From Parelaphostrongylus tenuis (lineage: Eukaryota > Nematoda > Chromadorea > Rhabditida > Metastrongylidae): 64,000 nt of DNA. Both the position numbers and the translations under genes were made by a program. Each line of letters opens with the position of its first letter. Within the stretch, counting starts at the first letter, position 1. The stretch lies in assembly GCA_019055375.1 (NCBI GenBank), contig JAHQIW010003685.1, positions 89,501-153,500 on the forward strand. The letters run 5' to 3'. The notes below the pieces were generated by a model. It saw nothing but the letters and a program-made list of their open reading frames with translations. It was not told where the DNA came from and did no database searches. Below are positions 12,491 through 22,845 of this stretch, piece after piece.

Positions 12491-12983
12491 ATCGACTTAT
12501 AATTACGGAAGAATGAGAGGACGAAAGGATAGCCTTCAGGTTAGTTATCAAGAAAAACTTGTTCCTCAAGGAGAATCCTCTAGTTATGATGGGGCTCAGT
12601 ATGATTTGTCTCCAATTTTAGATTAAAAAGTTGCTGGCTGAACTGTGTAACGTTACGGCATAGTTAGAAAAGTCAAAAGCGTCAACTCTTAAGGCGCCTC
12701 GGAAAAATTAAAGAACCCAGAATTGAACCAATCCACTTATAATTGCGGAAGAATGAGAGGGCGAAAGGATAGCTTTCAGGATAGTTATTGAGGAAAACTT
12801 GCTCCTCAAGGAGGTTCCTCTAGTTATAATGGGATTCAGTATGATTTGTCTCCAATTAGATCAAAAAGTTGCTGGCTGAACTGTGCAACGCTACAGCTAT
12901 AAAACTGTGCAACGCTACAGCTATAGTTAGAAAAATCAAGAGCGTCAAGTCTTGAGGTGCCTCGGAAAAATTAAAGAATCCAG
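12491..12983. repeat. 240-bp tandem duplication with inner 24-bp duplication
   Basis: 12491-12730 and 12731-12983 are two diverged copies of one segment (shared phrases GCGGAAGAATGAGAGG, GTATGATTTGTCTCCAATT, AAAAGTTGCTGGCTGAACTGTG). In the second copy the 23-mer beginning AACTGTGCAACGC occurs at 12879 and again at 12903, a fresh 24-bp tandem duplication absent from the first copy. No coding frame survives in both copies. Confidence 0.85.
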
Positions 12984-15655
12984 TGCATGTGATCTATAAT
13001 TTCATTGCCTTTGCCGAGTTGGAGCGAAGACAGAAATTGACATTTTCACAATTCTGTGTTAACCATTTTAAGTGCTAGTCAAAGAAAGTGGACACTTACA
13101 ACAATGAATGTGTACAATTTCTCTACGGCATGATGGAAAGTTCAAGTTGAAATTCTTCAAAGAGTTCATTTCTGCATGTTGACAAGACCATTTCCCTGCT
13201 GAGAAGAAGGTGAAATCTTTGAAAAAGTACTTCACTATTGAATATCCGTTATATTATTAATTTTGTGTCGATTTATAGGGAACAAGATATTATTCACAAA
13301 TGACGAGATTCCTTTAAGGTTGGTACTGGAAATTGGAACACAATATGGTCTCCACGACTAATTTTCTGCTAATTTTAGAAGTGAGCAATAAGGCATTCTC
13401 CTTTTTTCTTTGAACAAATACGAAAATATGGACAGAATGGTTGTTTCACAGTGGTTAGAATTTGGGCACATTCACTTTTATTAGAGAAAGAAAAAGTCAC
13501 AACAATACATAATCTAATCAGTTAAGTAGCCTCATAACTTCTACAGTAAAAGCGTTTCTTAAACTTCAATCGAGTAATTCCTCTAGACACTTACTGGTTT
13601 TTGCAGGCACCTCTCAGGTTTTGAGGGAACGTAGCGGCTCAAAGTTTACATTAGTGAAGATTGTACCAATCGCAGGTAAAAAAAATAGCTCACAAGCTCC
13701 AACAGTCAAACATGTGCCGTATAAGTCAGTGGTTTACTGTGTCAAAAGATATGTCTATACGTGACAGCGCTCTTACCATCAGAGTTGGACCAACGTTTTC
13801 CACCGATTCAATTCAAATCCAAGTCAAAACTATATAGTATCACAAGTAGTCTGGATGACTTTTTACATAAATTGCACTAGAATAAAAGCATCAATGATAC
13901 TGAAAACTATGAAATAGAAGCATTACTATAGCCCTCTTTTCTTCGAGTGTTCTTCTAATAGCGTGACTCTAACAGTAAAGCTGATATGAGCATTTTTATT
14001 TTCCATATGAAGCTCTCAGATTGCTTTTATGGAAATTAGTTCAGCTCCGAGCTAACAGTAGGACGGGGATAATGATATGGTATGTGACAGGTTTAAGAGG
14101 TAATAATTTCAAAGGCCATTAGAGCACCAAATAGTGATAGAAGTGGAGATATCGTAGAGATTCTCTGTCAGTTAAATGCTGTGACAACGAATAAATATCT
14201 TCAAAATACTTTCTCTTATTGCCAACGCCTGTATAGGAAGAACGATAATGTAGAAGGAAGGAAAGGAAGGAGAACTCGATATCGAAAGCTAAAAAGGTCA
14301 TGCATCAGAGTGGAAAGCGAAGTAGATGCTCAACCAATTGATTGTTATTTCTAGGTTAAAAATTGAACAATAACACATCGCAAAAGTTATAAAAGTTAGT
14401 GATAATCTTGCGTCCAACATTATCGTTCAAAGTCAGATTCATTATCACTTTGTATACAGATCAATGCATAGACTATTGTGGGTCCATAATTAGACACCTA
14501 CAAAGTTCCTGAAGCACTACATGACCCATCTTTGTGGAATGTCCATGTGATGCATCTCCTGGTAGCGCTCGCGTAACGAAGCTCACTGTTTTTTTCAGCA
14601 GTTATCGCAGTAACAACTCGAAAGACCGACTTTCTTAAAACCTCGACATGTTAATTATATAAAACTTTGAAATGAAAAGAAAAGTTCAGAAATCTAATCT
14701 TTATCTAAAGCTTCACGAGGTTGGTATCTTCTTCCCAATAGATTTCTCTTCTTTCCGGTCGATGGGTTTTCGCGTTGCTTGTGGCTAATTACGCATTAGA
14801 AGCAAACTTCAAGCTTCGTAGGTAATAAGAAGGATCCACTAACATAAGAGACTTGTCAATCCAGCAGCTTATCGCCTTCTTGGAAAGTGTTGTAACTGCG
14901 TCTCCAGTTGCTCCAGTGTTACTGCTGAAATTTAAGAATTTGCTGCGAGACAGCAAATGGCACCAAGTCTTGCCAGGACTCTCGTATCTGACTGAAAGTC
15001 CTAATTTCGACCTCCTCCGACTCTACTGCAGATTTTCCGAAAGAAAAACCTTTCACCAACTTTTCACAGAATTGTCCTAATTTGTATAAAACTTGCACGA
15101 GGTTGGTATAGATTCCTTGGGTTTTGATATCTCTCCTTACGGCGATTTCGTCTCCATGAACGTCTGAACATATTTTATCATACCATATTCAATCATCTTC
15201 CGTATATATAGCAGAAATATAATTCAAAATCAATTCAGTAGTCTAGATATTACGTTGATGCAAATGTAATTACAGTTAAACGCCTTGAAATGGCTATTGC
15301 TTTTGTAGTCGCTTCAAATGACAAGAATGGTAGAAGAATAGTCGACGTTGAGTTCTTCTGAAACATTCTGTGTAGTCTTAAGAGATTTAGCATAGATGAT
15401 TGCCTTTCTATGAGATCTGGTTAGTTGGTACAAAATTAATTGCGGTTTATGCGTTGTTGAAATAGCCTCTTTTACGAAACTTCTTGGATCACTACTGCAT
15501 TAGAGCTTCGTCAGCATTTCATGGGTCAAAGTTGTCGATGTAGCGAGTTGTCTCTGCAGCCTCACAACCCGTCTGTACTCGAGGTTCAAGACAGCAATTA
15601 CTCTTGAATCAACTGAACCTTTCCATGGTCTATAGAAAATATATAATAAACATTA
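12984..15655. other. No recognisable gene
   Basis: AT-rich. The most protein-like frame is 14853-15080 (plus, 75 codons, leucine-rich, no known domain). A similar phrase CACGAGGTTGGTAT flanks it on both sides (near 14713 and 15098), so a small local duplication is possible. Not strong enough to call a gene. Confidence 0.4.
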
Positions 15656-15659
15656 GGAA

Positions 15660-15970
15660 TTTATCACTCTTTTAACTTCGAGTGTTTCTTTATATCACGC
15701 TCAAATTTCAGCATGTCTGATAGTTATTTCTGAGCCATGCATGAGATCTGTTATGAGCACCTATGCACTGCAATACACATGTTTCGCGTTTGCACACCCT
15801 CGTCAGTTGCACAGTGCCTTTCGTCTTAGCCAATCCCTCTTTGGGGAACCCAACCCCTTTACATAGAAGAGACGCAGACGTACTATTTACATACGCCAAT
15901 AAGTGAAAATATCACTGAATGGGCAGTTTTGTACACTCTACTGCTCTTGGCTAGCATAACATCAAGAGTA
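15660..15970 (+). repeat. Diverged MITE-like repeat copy
   Basis: Shares an ordered set of phrases with the MITE-like family at 17.0, 31.4 and 50.7 kb: TCGAGTG near the left end, CATGTTTCGCGTTTGC, CTCGTCAGTTG, AGTGAAAATATCACTGAATG, and TGTACACTCTACTGCTCTTGGCT. No coding capacity is seen. Family membership rests on this shared order. Confidence 0.6.
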
Positions 15971-16311
15971 CGTTGTATACCATGAACACATTTATAAGAA
16001 AATGCGATCCAAAATCAAACGTCACATTTCAACAGCGCATATACTTTGTTTCGCCAAGTTAATACAACAATATATGCAATGATGTTGAGTGATATATAAA
16101 ACTTTGAACCTCGATAGGAAGCTGAATCTAGAGTCCCTAGGCCGAATCGTTGACAATTGGTTGCGGATAGAAGCGACATCTTGCACCGAGGAAAGAGCAC
16201 TAGGTTGTGCAGAAATTTCTGTTTTCGAAATTTTCATTTTTGACATCTTTGTGTCGTCTTTCAGTGATAGTTCTGTATATATTTATCTAGTGCATTAATT
16301 TCAGCTTGAAA

Positions 16312-16703
16312 ATGTCTGTTGAAAAATATGAATTGCATGTGTTGATCCGCCCTTATTGTATAAAACTTATAACGATTCTTAAAGCCGTTAATGAGATTAG
16401 TAAGGGTGAAGGTGCTGGTAGGTCGACAAAACTGATTGTGAGCAGATGGTTCAAGCAATTTATAGTATAAATTTTCGATATGGAAAATATGCGGCGTACT
16501 ACCGTATACGGACAAGACCAAAAACAAGTTTGAAGAAGTGAATTGCCGAAGTTCTTCCGTATCCCGTCTACGCTCCAGACATCGCTCCAAACAATTATGG
16601 CTTCTCTCAATCAATGAAACCTTTCTTGAATGACCATCAACCTGAATCATCCAATAAAACTGAAGAAGCATGCCAAGAGTTTCGCAATTCAGAGCTGGAA
16701 TGA
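16312..16703 (+). pseudogene. Mariner transposase remnant, internally deleted
   Basis: A start codon at 16312 opens a 52-residue frame (stop at 16468-16470) matching the N-terminal helix-turn-helix of mariner transposases and ending in VSRWFKQF. After a gap, the plus strand at about 16550-16703 reads EVLPYPVYAPDIAPNNYGF, the region around the last catalytic aspartate of mariners (normally SPDLAPSDY). Here the catalytic Asp is replaced by Asn. The middle of the protein, with the first two catalytic Asp, is missing. A dead DNA transposon; no target-site duplication was identified. Confidence 0.75.
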
Positions 16704-17039
16704 TACTTCGAGCAGATTTAAAGTCTTGCAGAACGATGACAGTAAGTCGTGCACAATGGTGGTCCGTACTTTGAAGAATAGTCATTGTTGTTTTTGTTAT
16801 AATCAGGTCATTTCATAACTTTTGACACTAGGGTAATAACCACCAAATTTATCAACCAGAAGTGATTAAAACTGCAAGATTTTGATATCGCCAACTGCGT
16901 ATTTTTTTTGCGCACATTTTCATATACAACTTGTCTGTGCTACTTCATGATGGAGCTGTCGTGAGAACAAATTCGCTTTCTACTCATGCACGAATGGCAA
17001 AATTCTAGTGAAACTACGTGCAAGATTCCGTTCATTATT

Positions 17040-17703
17040 ATTTGAGCCAGCATGTCATGTGGTCTGGTAAGTGGGCTCTGCTCTTGTACAGCCCGACACG
17101 TGTTTCGACCTTACAGTCTCGTCAGTCAGGCAGAACCCCTCGCCTTTCAATCTTTTTGTGAGCCAATCCTCTCGGGAGCCTGCTCTCCATACAGAGAGTT
17201 ATCGGAGACGAACGATCTACACTGTATGTCAAGTGAAAATATCACCGAACCCACCGTCTTGTGCATTCGATTGCTCTTTGGCTGGTACTTTTATCATATT
17301 ATACCTTTATTCCGAGTGTTTTATTAGGACCAGCTCAAATTTCAATAAATCCTTTCATTACTATTTGAGCAAACATGCCATGAGGTCTGGTAAATGGGCT
17401 CTTATACAGCTACATACATATCAAAACACTCGAAATAAAGGTATAGTATGATAAAAATACCAGCTGAGGAGCAATCGAGTGCACAACACTGTGGGTTCGG
17501 TGATATTTTCACTTGACATGCAGTCTTCGATACCTCTTTGTAGGAAGAGCACGCTCACGAGAGGAATGGCTTATAAAAAGATTGAATGACAACGAGTTCT
17601 GCAAGACTGACGAGACCGTAAGGCCGAAACACGTGTATCGGGTTATACAAGAGCCCATTTATCAGACCACATGACATGCTGGCTCAAATAATAATGAAAG
17701 GAT
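17040..17703. repeat. Palindromic pair of MITE-like repeats
   Basis: 17040-17350 and 17415-17703 are inverted copies of one roughly 300-bp repeat. The left reads GAGCCAGCATGTCATGTGG, then GACACGTGTTTCGACCTTACAG and CACCGAACCCAC; the right reads the reverse complement, ending CATGACATGCTGGCTC. Both contain AAATAAAGGTATA.TATGAT or its complement. No protein is encoded. Shared terminal phrases and many copies fit a non-autonomous DNA element. The repeat continues after the SINE insertion as 18004-18060. Confidence 0.75.
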
Positions 17704-17988
17704 AAAGCTCTCGGCGTTGATCAATCCCCGAAGGATGCGCCATGCATTCGACTTCAATTTCTGACTTCGTTCCAGGTGTGGTTGAATGCACATCTGGCCT
17801 TTACAATGACTCGCGGTGGCCTCCCGCTGAACCGAGTCACTGCTGCTAATCCACCAAGTCTGAGACCTGTCTGGTACCAATTTACCGACCCCACAGGGAT
17901 GGATGGCTTGGTGAGCCATGAGCGCGAGATCGAACCACTGACCTCGTGTGCGACGCAGGGCCCTCTAACCACTGCGCCACATGCGCTC
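17704..17988 (-). mobile_element. tRNA-derived SINE-1 with 15-bp target-site duplication
   Basis: On the minus strand the element starts with A-box TGGCGCAGTGGTTAGAG, followed by B-box GGTTCGATCTCGC, a tRNA-like head, then a body of about 200 bases. It interrupts the MITE-like repeat. The 15-mer TAATAATGAAAGGAT lies immediately on both sides (17689-17703 and 17989-18003), a perfect target-site duplication. The two relatives (9600-9860 and 54565-54877) lack an obvious duplication. The element has no coding capacity and would depend on a LINE for mobility. Which LINE is not evident, since its 3' end does not obviously match the RTE copies here. Confidence 0.88.
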
Positions 17989-18087
17989 TAATAATGAAAG
18001 GATCTATTGAAAAATTGAGTGTGCTCTCTATAAAACTCTTGAAATAAAGGTATAATACGTGCAAGATTGATGGAGCTTTGAGCTTTG

Positions 18088-18235
18088 ACACGGTTGCAAA
18101 GAGGACGGCCAGGAAGTCGTTCGCGAAATTCGAAGGTGGAGAGAACAATCTGCAGGATCAGTCGTGCTCAGGCCATCCACAGGAAGCTCCAGTAATCTTG
18201 CGCGCCACTTTACTAGCATTTTCTCCTAGGCACCG
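18088..18235 (+). pseudogene. Mariner transposase N-terminal fragment
   Basis: Plus-strand frame reading TVAKRTARKSFAKFEGGENN followed by LQDQSCSGHPQEAP, which matches the second helix-turn-helix and linker of mariner transposases (usually WF.KF..G...L.D..RSGRP). No catalytic domain follows. A truncated relic next to the MITE-like repeat. Confidence 0.6.
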
Positions 18236-18504
18236 CATTATTGGTGCATGAGTAGCAAGCGAAGTTGTTCCTGACACATCGCCATCTTATAGGAAGTATG
18301 GACAATTTGTACATCAAAATGTTCATAGGAAAATGGGCAATTGAACGACACCAGAGTTGTGCAATTTTGTTTACATCTGGTCAATAAGTTTGTGTTTATT
18401 TCTCTAGTGCCAAAACTTACGAAACGGTCTGATAATTTGCGCATAAAAACGGAACTTTAAAAAATTCTCCAATACTTTTTGCTTAGCCATATAATGGCAA
18501 AACA

Positions 18505-18690
18505 AGAGCCTCGGTAGTGCAGTGGCTATAACGTGTCCCTAGAAAGGCTGAGACGGGGGTTCAACTCCAATCCAAGATTCAGAGTATTGCGTATCACCCA
18601 ACATCGTTGGGTCCTAATGCAATAACATCATGCCACTACTAATAAAGCGGTTAACTGAAGAATTCATGTTGATTACATGCAATAACAGTT
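18505..18690 (+). repeat. tRNA-like SINE-type repeat
   Basis: A-box TAGTGCAGTGGCTA and B-box GGTTCAACTCC at tRNA-like spacing, followed by GCGTATCACCCAACATCGTTGGGTCC. The CCCAACATCGTTGGG part is a small hairpin. A diverged relative of the same head-plus-tail layout starts at about 18796. Confidence 0.55.
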
Positions 18691-18795
18691 GGCTTAACTG
18701 GGCTGAGTGCCGATAGGCACTTATAAGGCCAAACCGCTGAACTTGGCTGTTAAAAGAAGCGATATATTGAGTCTCAGGAAGAGTGACAGCAGAAC

Positions 18796-18920
18796 AGCTT
18801 CAGTGGTACGGTGGTAGTTACGAATCCCGGAAAGAGTATGTTGCGAGTTCACCTCATCCGAGGTTCAAAATTTTGCTTGTCACTCAACATAATTGAATAT
18901 GTCTTCCAGTAAACTTGTTG
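18796..18920 (+). repeat. Decayed tRNA-like SINE-type repeat
   Basis: A weak A-box (CAGTGGTACGGTGGTAG) and a B-box remnant (GAGTTCACCTC) are followed by TTTTGCTTGTCACTCAACATAATTG, the same tail layout as the copy at 18.5 kb. It ends where the RTE fragment begins. Confidence 0.4.
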
Positions 18921-20089
18921 AGTGCAATCATAACTGCTCTGAGGCCCTAACGGAGCAGTTGCAGCTTCCAGAAGGCATTGGAGAAAGTTATCTACGATTA
19001 TACTCGGACTACTCACTAGCCAAATCCTATTATGGCCTTGTGAAACGAAAAATAACGAGTCTGCCCTTTTACTGATTCCCCTTTCCAAAAGGCAGCAGGC
19101 TAATATACCTGTGAAAATTAGAGCAACACGTACTTCGTGCAGGATTAAACCAAAACAGCCGAAGAATCTCCCGCCGGTCCTCATCAACACGTTTGTTCAT
19201 CTCTTCATTCGTTACCTGTTAGAAGGAAATGTGACCAGTAAATGAAACTAAAAGGCGGTGCTACAGCTCAATATGGGAAACCTTTACGACATAGGCAACT
19301 ACCGCCCCACGTGATTACTGTCCGCCGTCAATAGACTCTTCAGCAAGTCATCCTAAGCAGGATTGACAGAATACTGGACGAAGAACAGCCATGCGAACAA
19401 GAACGGTTTTGAAAAAATATTTAGTACCATAGGCCACATCCGCACGATCACAAAATTTATTAAAGTTTCACAACAGTATAGAAGACCGCGCTCTCTCACT
19501 TTCACCGATCTGAACATGGCCTTTGATTCAACAAGGAAACACATGCGATTATAGAGGTTCTGGATTCCACGGCGTTCCAACTGGGTACATAACGATCATT
19601 CGTGAGTTATGTAATGTTTTTACAGCTAAAATATCGCCATTCAATAATGATATCAATATCCACGTAAGACGAGAGGCTTAACAAGGCGATACTTTCACCG
19701 AAGTTATTCACTGTCACCCTCTTAAACGTCTAGCGAACGTTGGAATGGGACAAATAGGAATGGAAGTCAACGGTTGTCTATTGGACCATCTTCTCATCGC
19801 TGATGGTGTAGTCCTTATAACATCAAGCCTCGGCAAGGAGGGAGCGAATGTTGACCAGTATTGACAACGACTGTGGAAATACTGGTCTCTGACTAAATTC
19901 AACGAAAACGATCTATATATGGAACGGTTCCGTCTCGCACCTTCATTGGGAAGAAAAAGGCAAACGGATCAATGACAAATAGCTATAAAATTTTCGTCTT
20001 GCGGACGGCATCGTCATGAAGATTTCCAACAGAGATAATGCTCAAGGGACCCAAGCGAAGGGACGAAGCGAGAAAAAAGATCGGGCTAC

Positions 20090-20400
20090 CCATAAACAGG
20101 CAGAAAACACAGGTGAAGAATTCATGGTGAGAGGGAGAGAAAATCGAATTGGATGGTTCTCCAGTCACGGAGATTTACCTCGTACATGTATCATGGAAGT
20201 TCAATGAACATGGCGAACCATATGAAGAAGGAACTAAGCAGAAGAAGTAGGGCAACACAGAGCACATTGGGGCTACCTCCGAAGAAGTCACTGACCAGAT
20301 GGAGGACTCAAACTCCTTGCCCACCTTTTCGTATCTGCAATCCTCCCAGAGCTTTGTTATATGGCAGAGACGTCGGTCGATATTGACATCCATAGCAAAA
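20090..20400 (+). mobile_element. Fragment of a second RTE family, nested in copy D
   Basis: Plus strand reads IELDGSPVTEI (after a frame change), SSYMYHGSSMNMANHMKKEL and SRRSRAT. This is the region just after the RT catalytic core of RTE proteins (copy B has SSYIYLGREINM...ELSRRKRA). The sequence differs clearly from copies A-D, so a separate RTE family inserted into copy D. Only this C-terminal fragment is visible. Confidence 0.6.
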
Positions 20401-20534
20401 CACAGATGGGACGGGTTATGCAGCAAGAAAATCAGACGACAGATAGACGAAAAGTTGTAGAGTGAACTCCACGTGGATACACCCAACCTCGAGGGCGACA
20501 CCCACACGTGGGGCGGACGTGTTCGTAGGAAGAA

Positions 20535-20735
20535 TTAATCAACTGTACTCGCAGCTGCCGATATTTTGCAAATCGCGCTGTGAAACTCGCTCCAGTCGCC
20601 ATGCTCGAATCAAGCCACCACCATAGAAGACTATCGCTAGAAGAATAATGAGGGTAAAAATGTGTTGGGATTCGCACAAATCGGGATCATCCAAGTATTC
20701 AAGTAAGTAAGTATACGTTTCGAATGCCTTATTCA
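20535..20735 (-). repeat. R3 dispersed repeat, diverged copy
   Basis: Minus strand begins ACTTACTTGAATACTTGGATG, then TTGTGCGAATCCCAACACAT, matching the repeats at 21940-22130 and 53365-53665 (ACTTGAATGGTCC...TTGTGCGGACCCCAGCACAT). The downstream half has diverged. A 65-codon frame with a hydrophobic stretch (IFTLIILLAIVFYGGG) runs across it but is probably chance. Confidence 0.5.
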
Positions 20736-21215
20736 AGCCAAACGAAATGGATACTCCGACTGCTCCAGTTACGTCTATGTAGGTCGAGAAGTCAGCATCA
20801 TGAATACCTAGTCCGGATGTGAGCAGGAGGAAGCGAGCGGCTTAAGGGGTGTTAAGAGCAGCGAGAATGTAGTGAACAGAAGGAAAAGCATTTGACTCCG
20901 TGCTCTACTTTTCGGCTCAGTGGTTTTTCCTGCCTTATCATGTGCAGTAGAATCCTGGTCGCAACGTAAGTAGAATGGAAGATCACTTGGCGCTATCGGA
21001 CGCGCAGTCGAGGGTTCAATGCCATGAGCATTTCGTCTTTCGCAGATGAGAGAAAGAATCTAAAATTCTGACTTATGTCAACGATCGAACATCAAAGGTG
21101 CCGTTCTACATGCCAGGCTACAGAAGATGAATTGGGTTAGCCGCGTGATACGCTTCAACGACAACGGATGTACGAGAGCCAATACTTGCCGGAACCCTGG
21201 TGAGCGTTTTGATAA

Positions 21216-21939
21216 GAACACCGTGTAAGGGAAGAAATTGAAGCTCTACGCTCAATCATTCGCGAAAGCAGTAATTATTGGCATAGCCGTCATTGATTTC
21301 AAAACTTTGGATATGCAGCCGCTTTTAGATCATCGTTATCAATTGAAGGGTTGGTGGACAATATACGAAAGAAGTCGCTTTAGAGCGCGCAGGTCGAGAA
21401 TGTGTATATTTGTTGATTCACTAGCAATATCACCAACTCAATTGAAGCCTGTTACTTTATTCCCAAACGTTGAAGTTACGGTGTGGCCACATGTAATGAT
21501 GAAGATGAAAATAATAGAGAATGTCGTTCTTTGCAACGCTGTGCATTATGACTAAGAAGTTTTCATGAACGCAACATCATTAGAATGCTTTCGCAAATCG
21601 GACTCGTCAACGAAAACAGCCCATTTTTCACTAAACATTTATTCAATCGGTGACTTAATGAACATTAACTTTGAGTTTTTTGCATATTGTTCTGCGCTCG
21701 CATATGCGAGGATCGAGTTATAATCTTCCGTCGATAAAGGCATGTGATGTAAAGACAACATTATGACATCTTCCAAATATTTTTAATGAGCTTTAGCAAA
21801 AAAAATTTTGTGCCTCGCATGCGTCGTGCGTAGTCGCGCGGATTTTCACTGTTTATTAAGAACTTTTTTCTGCACTCCGTAGAGAGTTTTGGTTTCCTTG
21901 GATTGGAATTGTAGGGAAAATTTGTTCTGCCGTTCTGAA
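21216..21939. other. No recognisable gene
   Basis: A 105-codon plus-strand frame (21238-21555) has no recognised domain. The stretch follows the end of RTE copy D and may be its unmatched 3' flank. Confidence 0.4.
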
Positions 21940-22130
21940 GTTCGGCTTTTACATCATCTGTGAGCAGTGGGTTGATTTTCTTTCCTACTTCTACTTTCGA
22001 TTTAGAACTAACATCATCTCAGAGGAATATCATATGCACGACCAGCAATATGCCATTTGGAATATGTCCTGGGGTCCGCACAACTAGTGAAGACGGACCG
22101 CCTAAGTACCTAAGTAAGTTCTGAAACTCA
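21940..22130 (-). repeat. R3 dispersed repeat, internally deleted copy
   Basis: Shares both ends with the repeat at 53365-53665 (GTCCGTCTTCACTAGTTGTGCGG at one end, GGAAAGAAAATCAACC...GATGATGTAAAAGCC at the other) but lacks about 100 bases of the middle. On the minus strand the second end keeps an open frame, SKVEVGKKINPLLTDDVKAE, that is also open in the 53-kb copy. Confidence 0.75.
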
Positions 22131-22845
22131 GACTTTTTGTCTTTATTCCATGTTGGGAAATAGACTCGCTATTAAGCCTATTCTTAGAGATAAGCAACTT
22201 AATCCCAACACGAAAAACATGTAAAAGTGTACAGTAAATCTTCTAATATCAGAGCCATATGTTTTACTTAGAGTTTTCATTTCAAGAAGGAAAAAACCTC
22301 GAGTTTAATGATGAAAATCGCACCCTGCGCGTGAATCGCGTTTGTGCGATTTATCGATCGCGCTATCGATTCACAGCAACTTACATTCATCGTGCAAATT
22401 GTTATTTCCAATAAATCTAAGTGACAAATTTAGAAACCCTCAAAAAATATCACGCAATATTGCACAGTTTTCTCATGCTTCTCCATTTTTACTGGTAGAT
22501 ATATAACTCTTGATCATTAAGAACATGACTTGCTTGCATTGTGTCATATTATTCTAACGAGCTACAAGTTGAAGAGATTTTTGTACAGATAATCTTCATA
22601 TTTGAAAACGATCTAATAGTTTCATCAGGTTTCAGTACTCCAACATTGGAAAAAATGATAGAAAACAAGATTTTTGTGCAAGTTTCACAGGCTCATTGTC
22701 AGATGAAGCTGGATATCATAGTAATAAAATTTGAATTCACATTATTAGGTTTCCTACCTTCTTCTGAAATAAACCAAACGTTCTGCTTTTATTAAAGCTC
22801 GAAATTTCTACTCAAAACAGTTTTGCAAATTAATATTTGATATAA
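22131..22845. other. No recognisable gene
   Basis: AT-rich. 22320-22380 contains self-complementary GCGAT/ATCGC motifs (CGATTTATCGATCGCGCTATCG). No gene or known repeat is recognised. Confidence 0.4.

Larger units (their letters stand above)
18935..21215 (+). pseudogene. RTE retrotransposon remnant (copy D), RT domain
   Basis: From about 18940 the plus strand aligns with the RT half of RTE copies A and B: CAGCTTCCAGAAGG, KNLPPVLINTF near 19160, DLNMAFDS near 19510 (RT motif A, LKKAFDS in copy B), then GQIGMEVNG near 19750. Many frameshifts and stops break it. At about 19925 the match stops and resumes at about 20745 (GCTCCAGTTACGTCTATGTAGGTCG), continuing to the C-terminal RWTRAV-like region near 21170. 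The gap is filled by other repeats (see 20090-20400 and 20535-20735). The 5' half with the endonuclease is absent. Confidence 0.82.

Noticed and set aside
14853..15080. Possible 75-codon gene (plus)
   Set aside because: Reads like protein but has no domain, promoter or partner exon.
16261..16785. 174-codon minus-strand frame
   Set aside because: It is antisense to a mariner remnant whose plus-strand motifs are clear.
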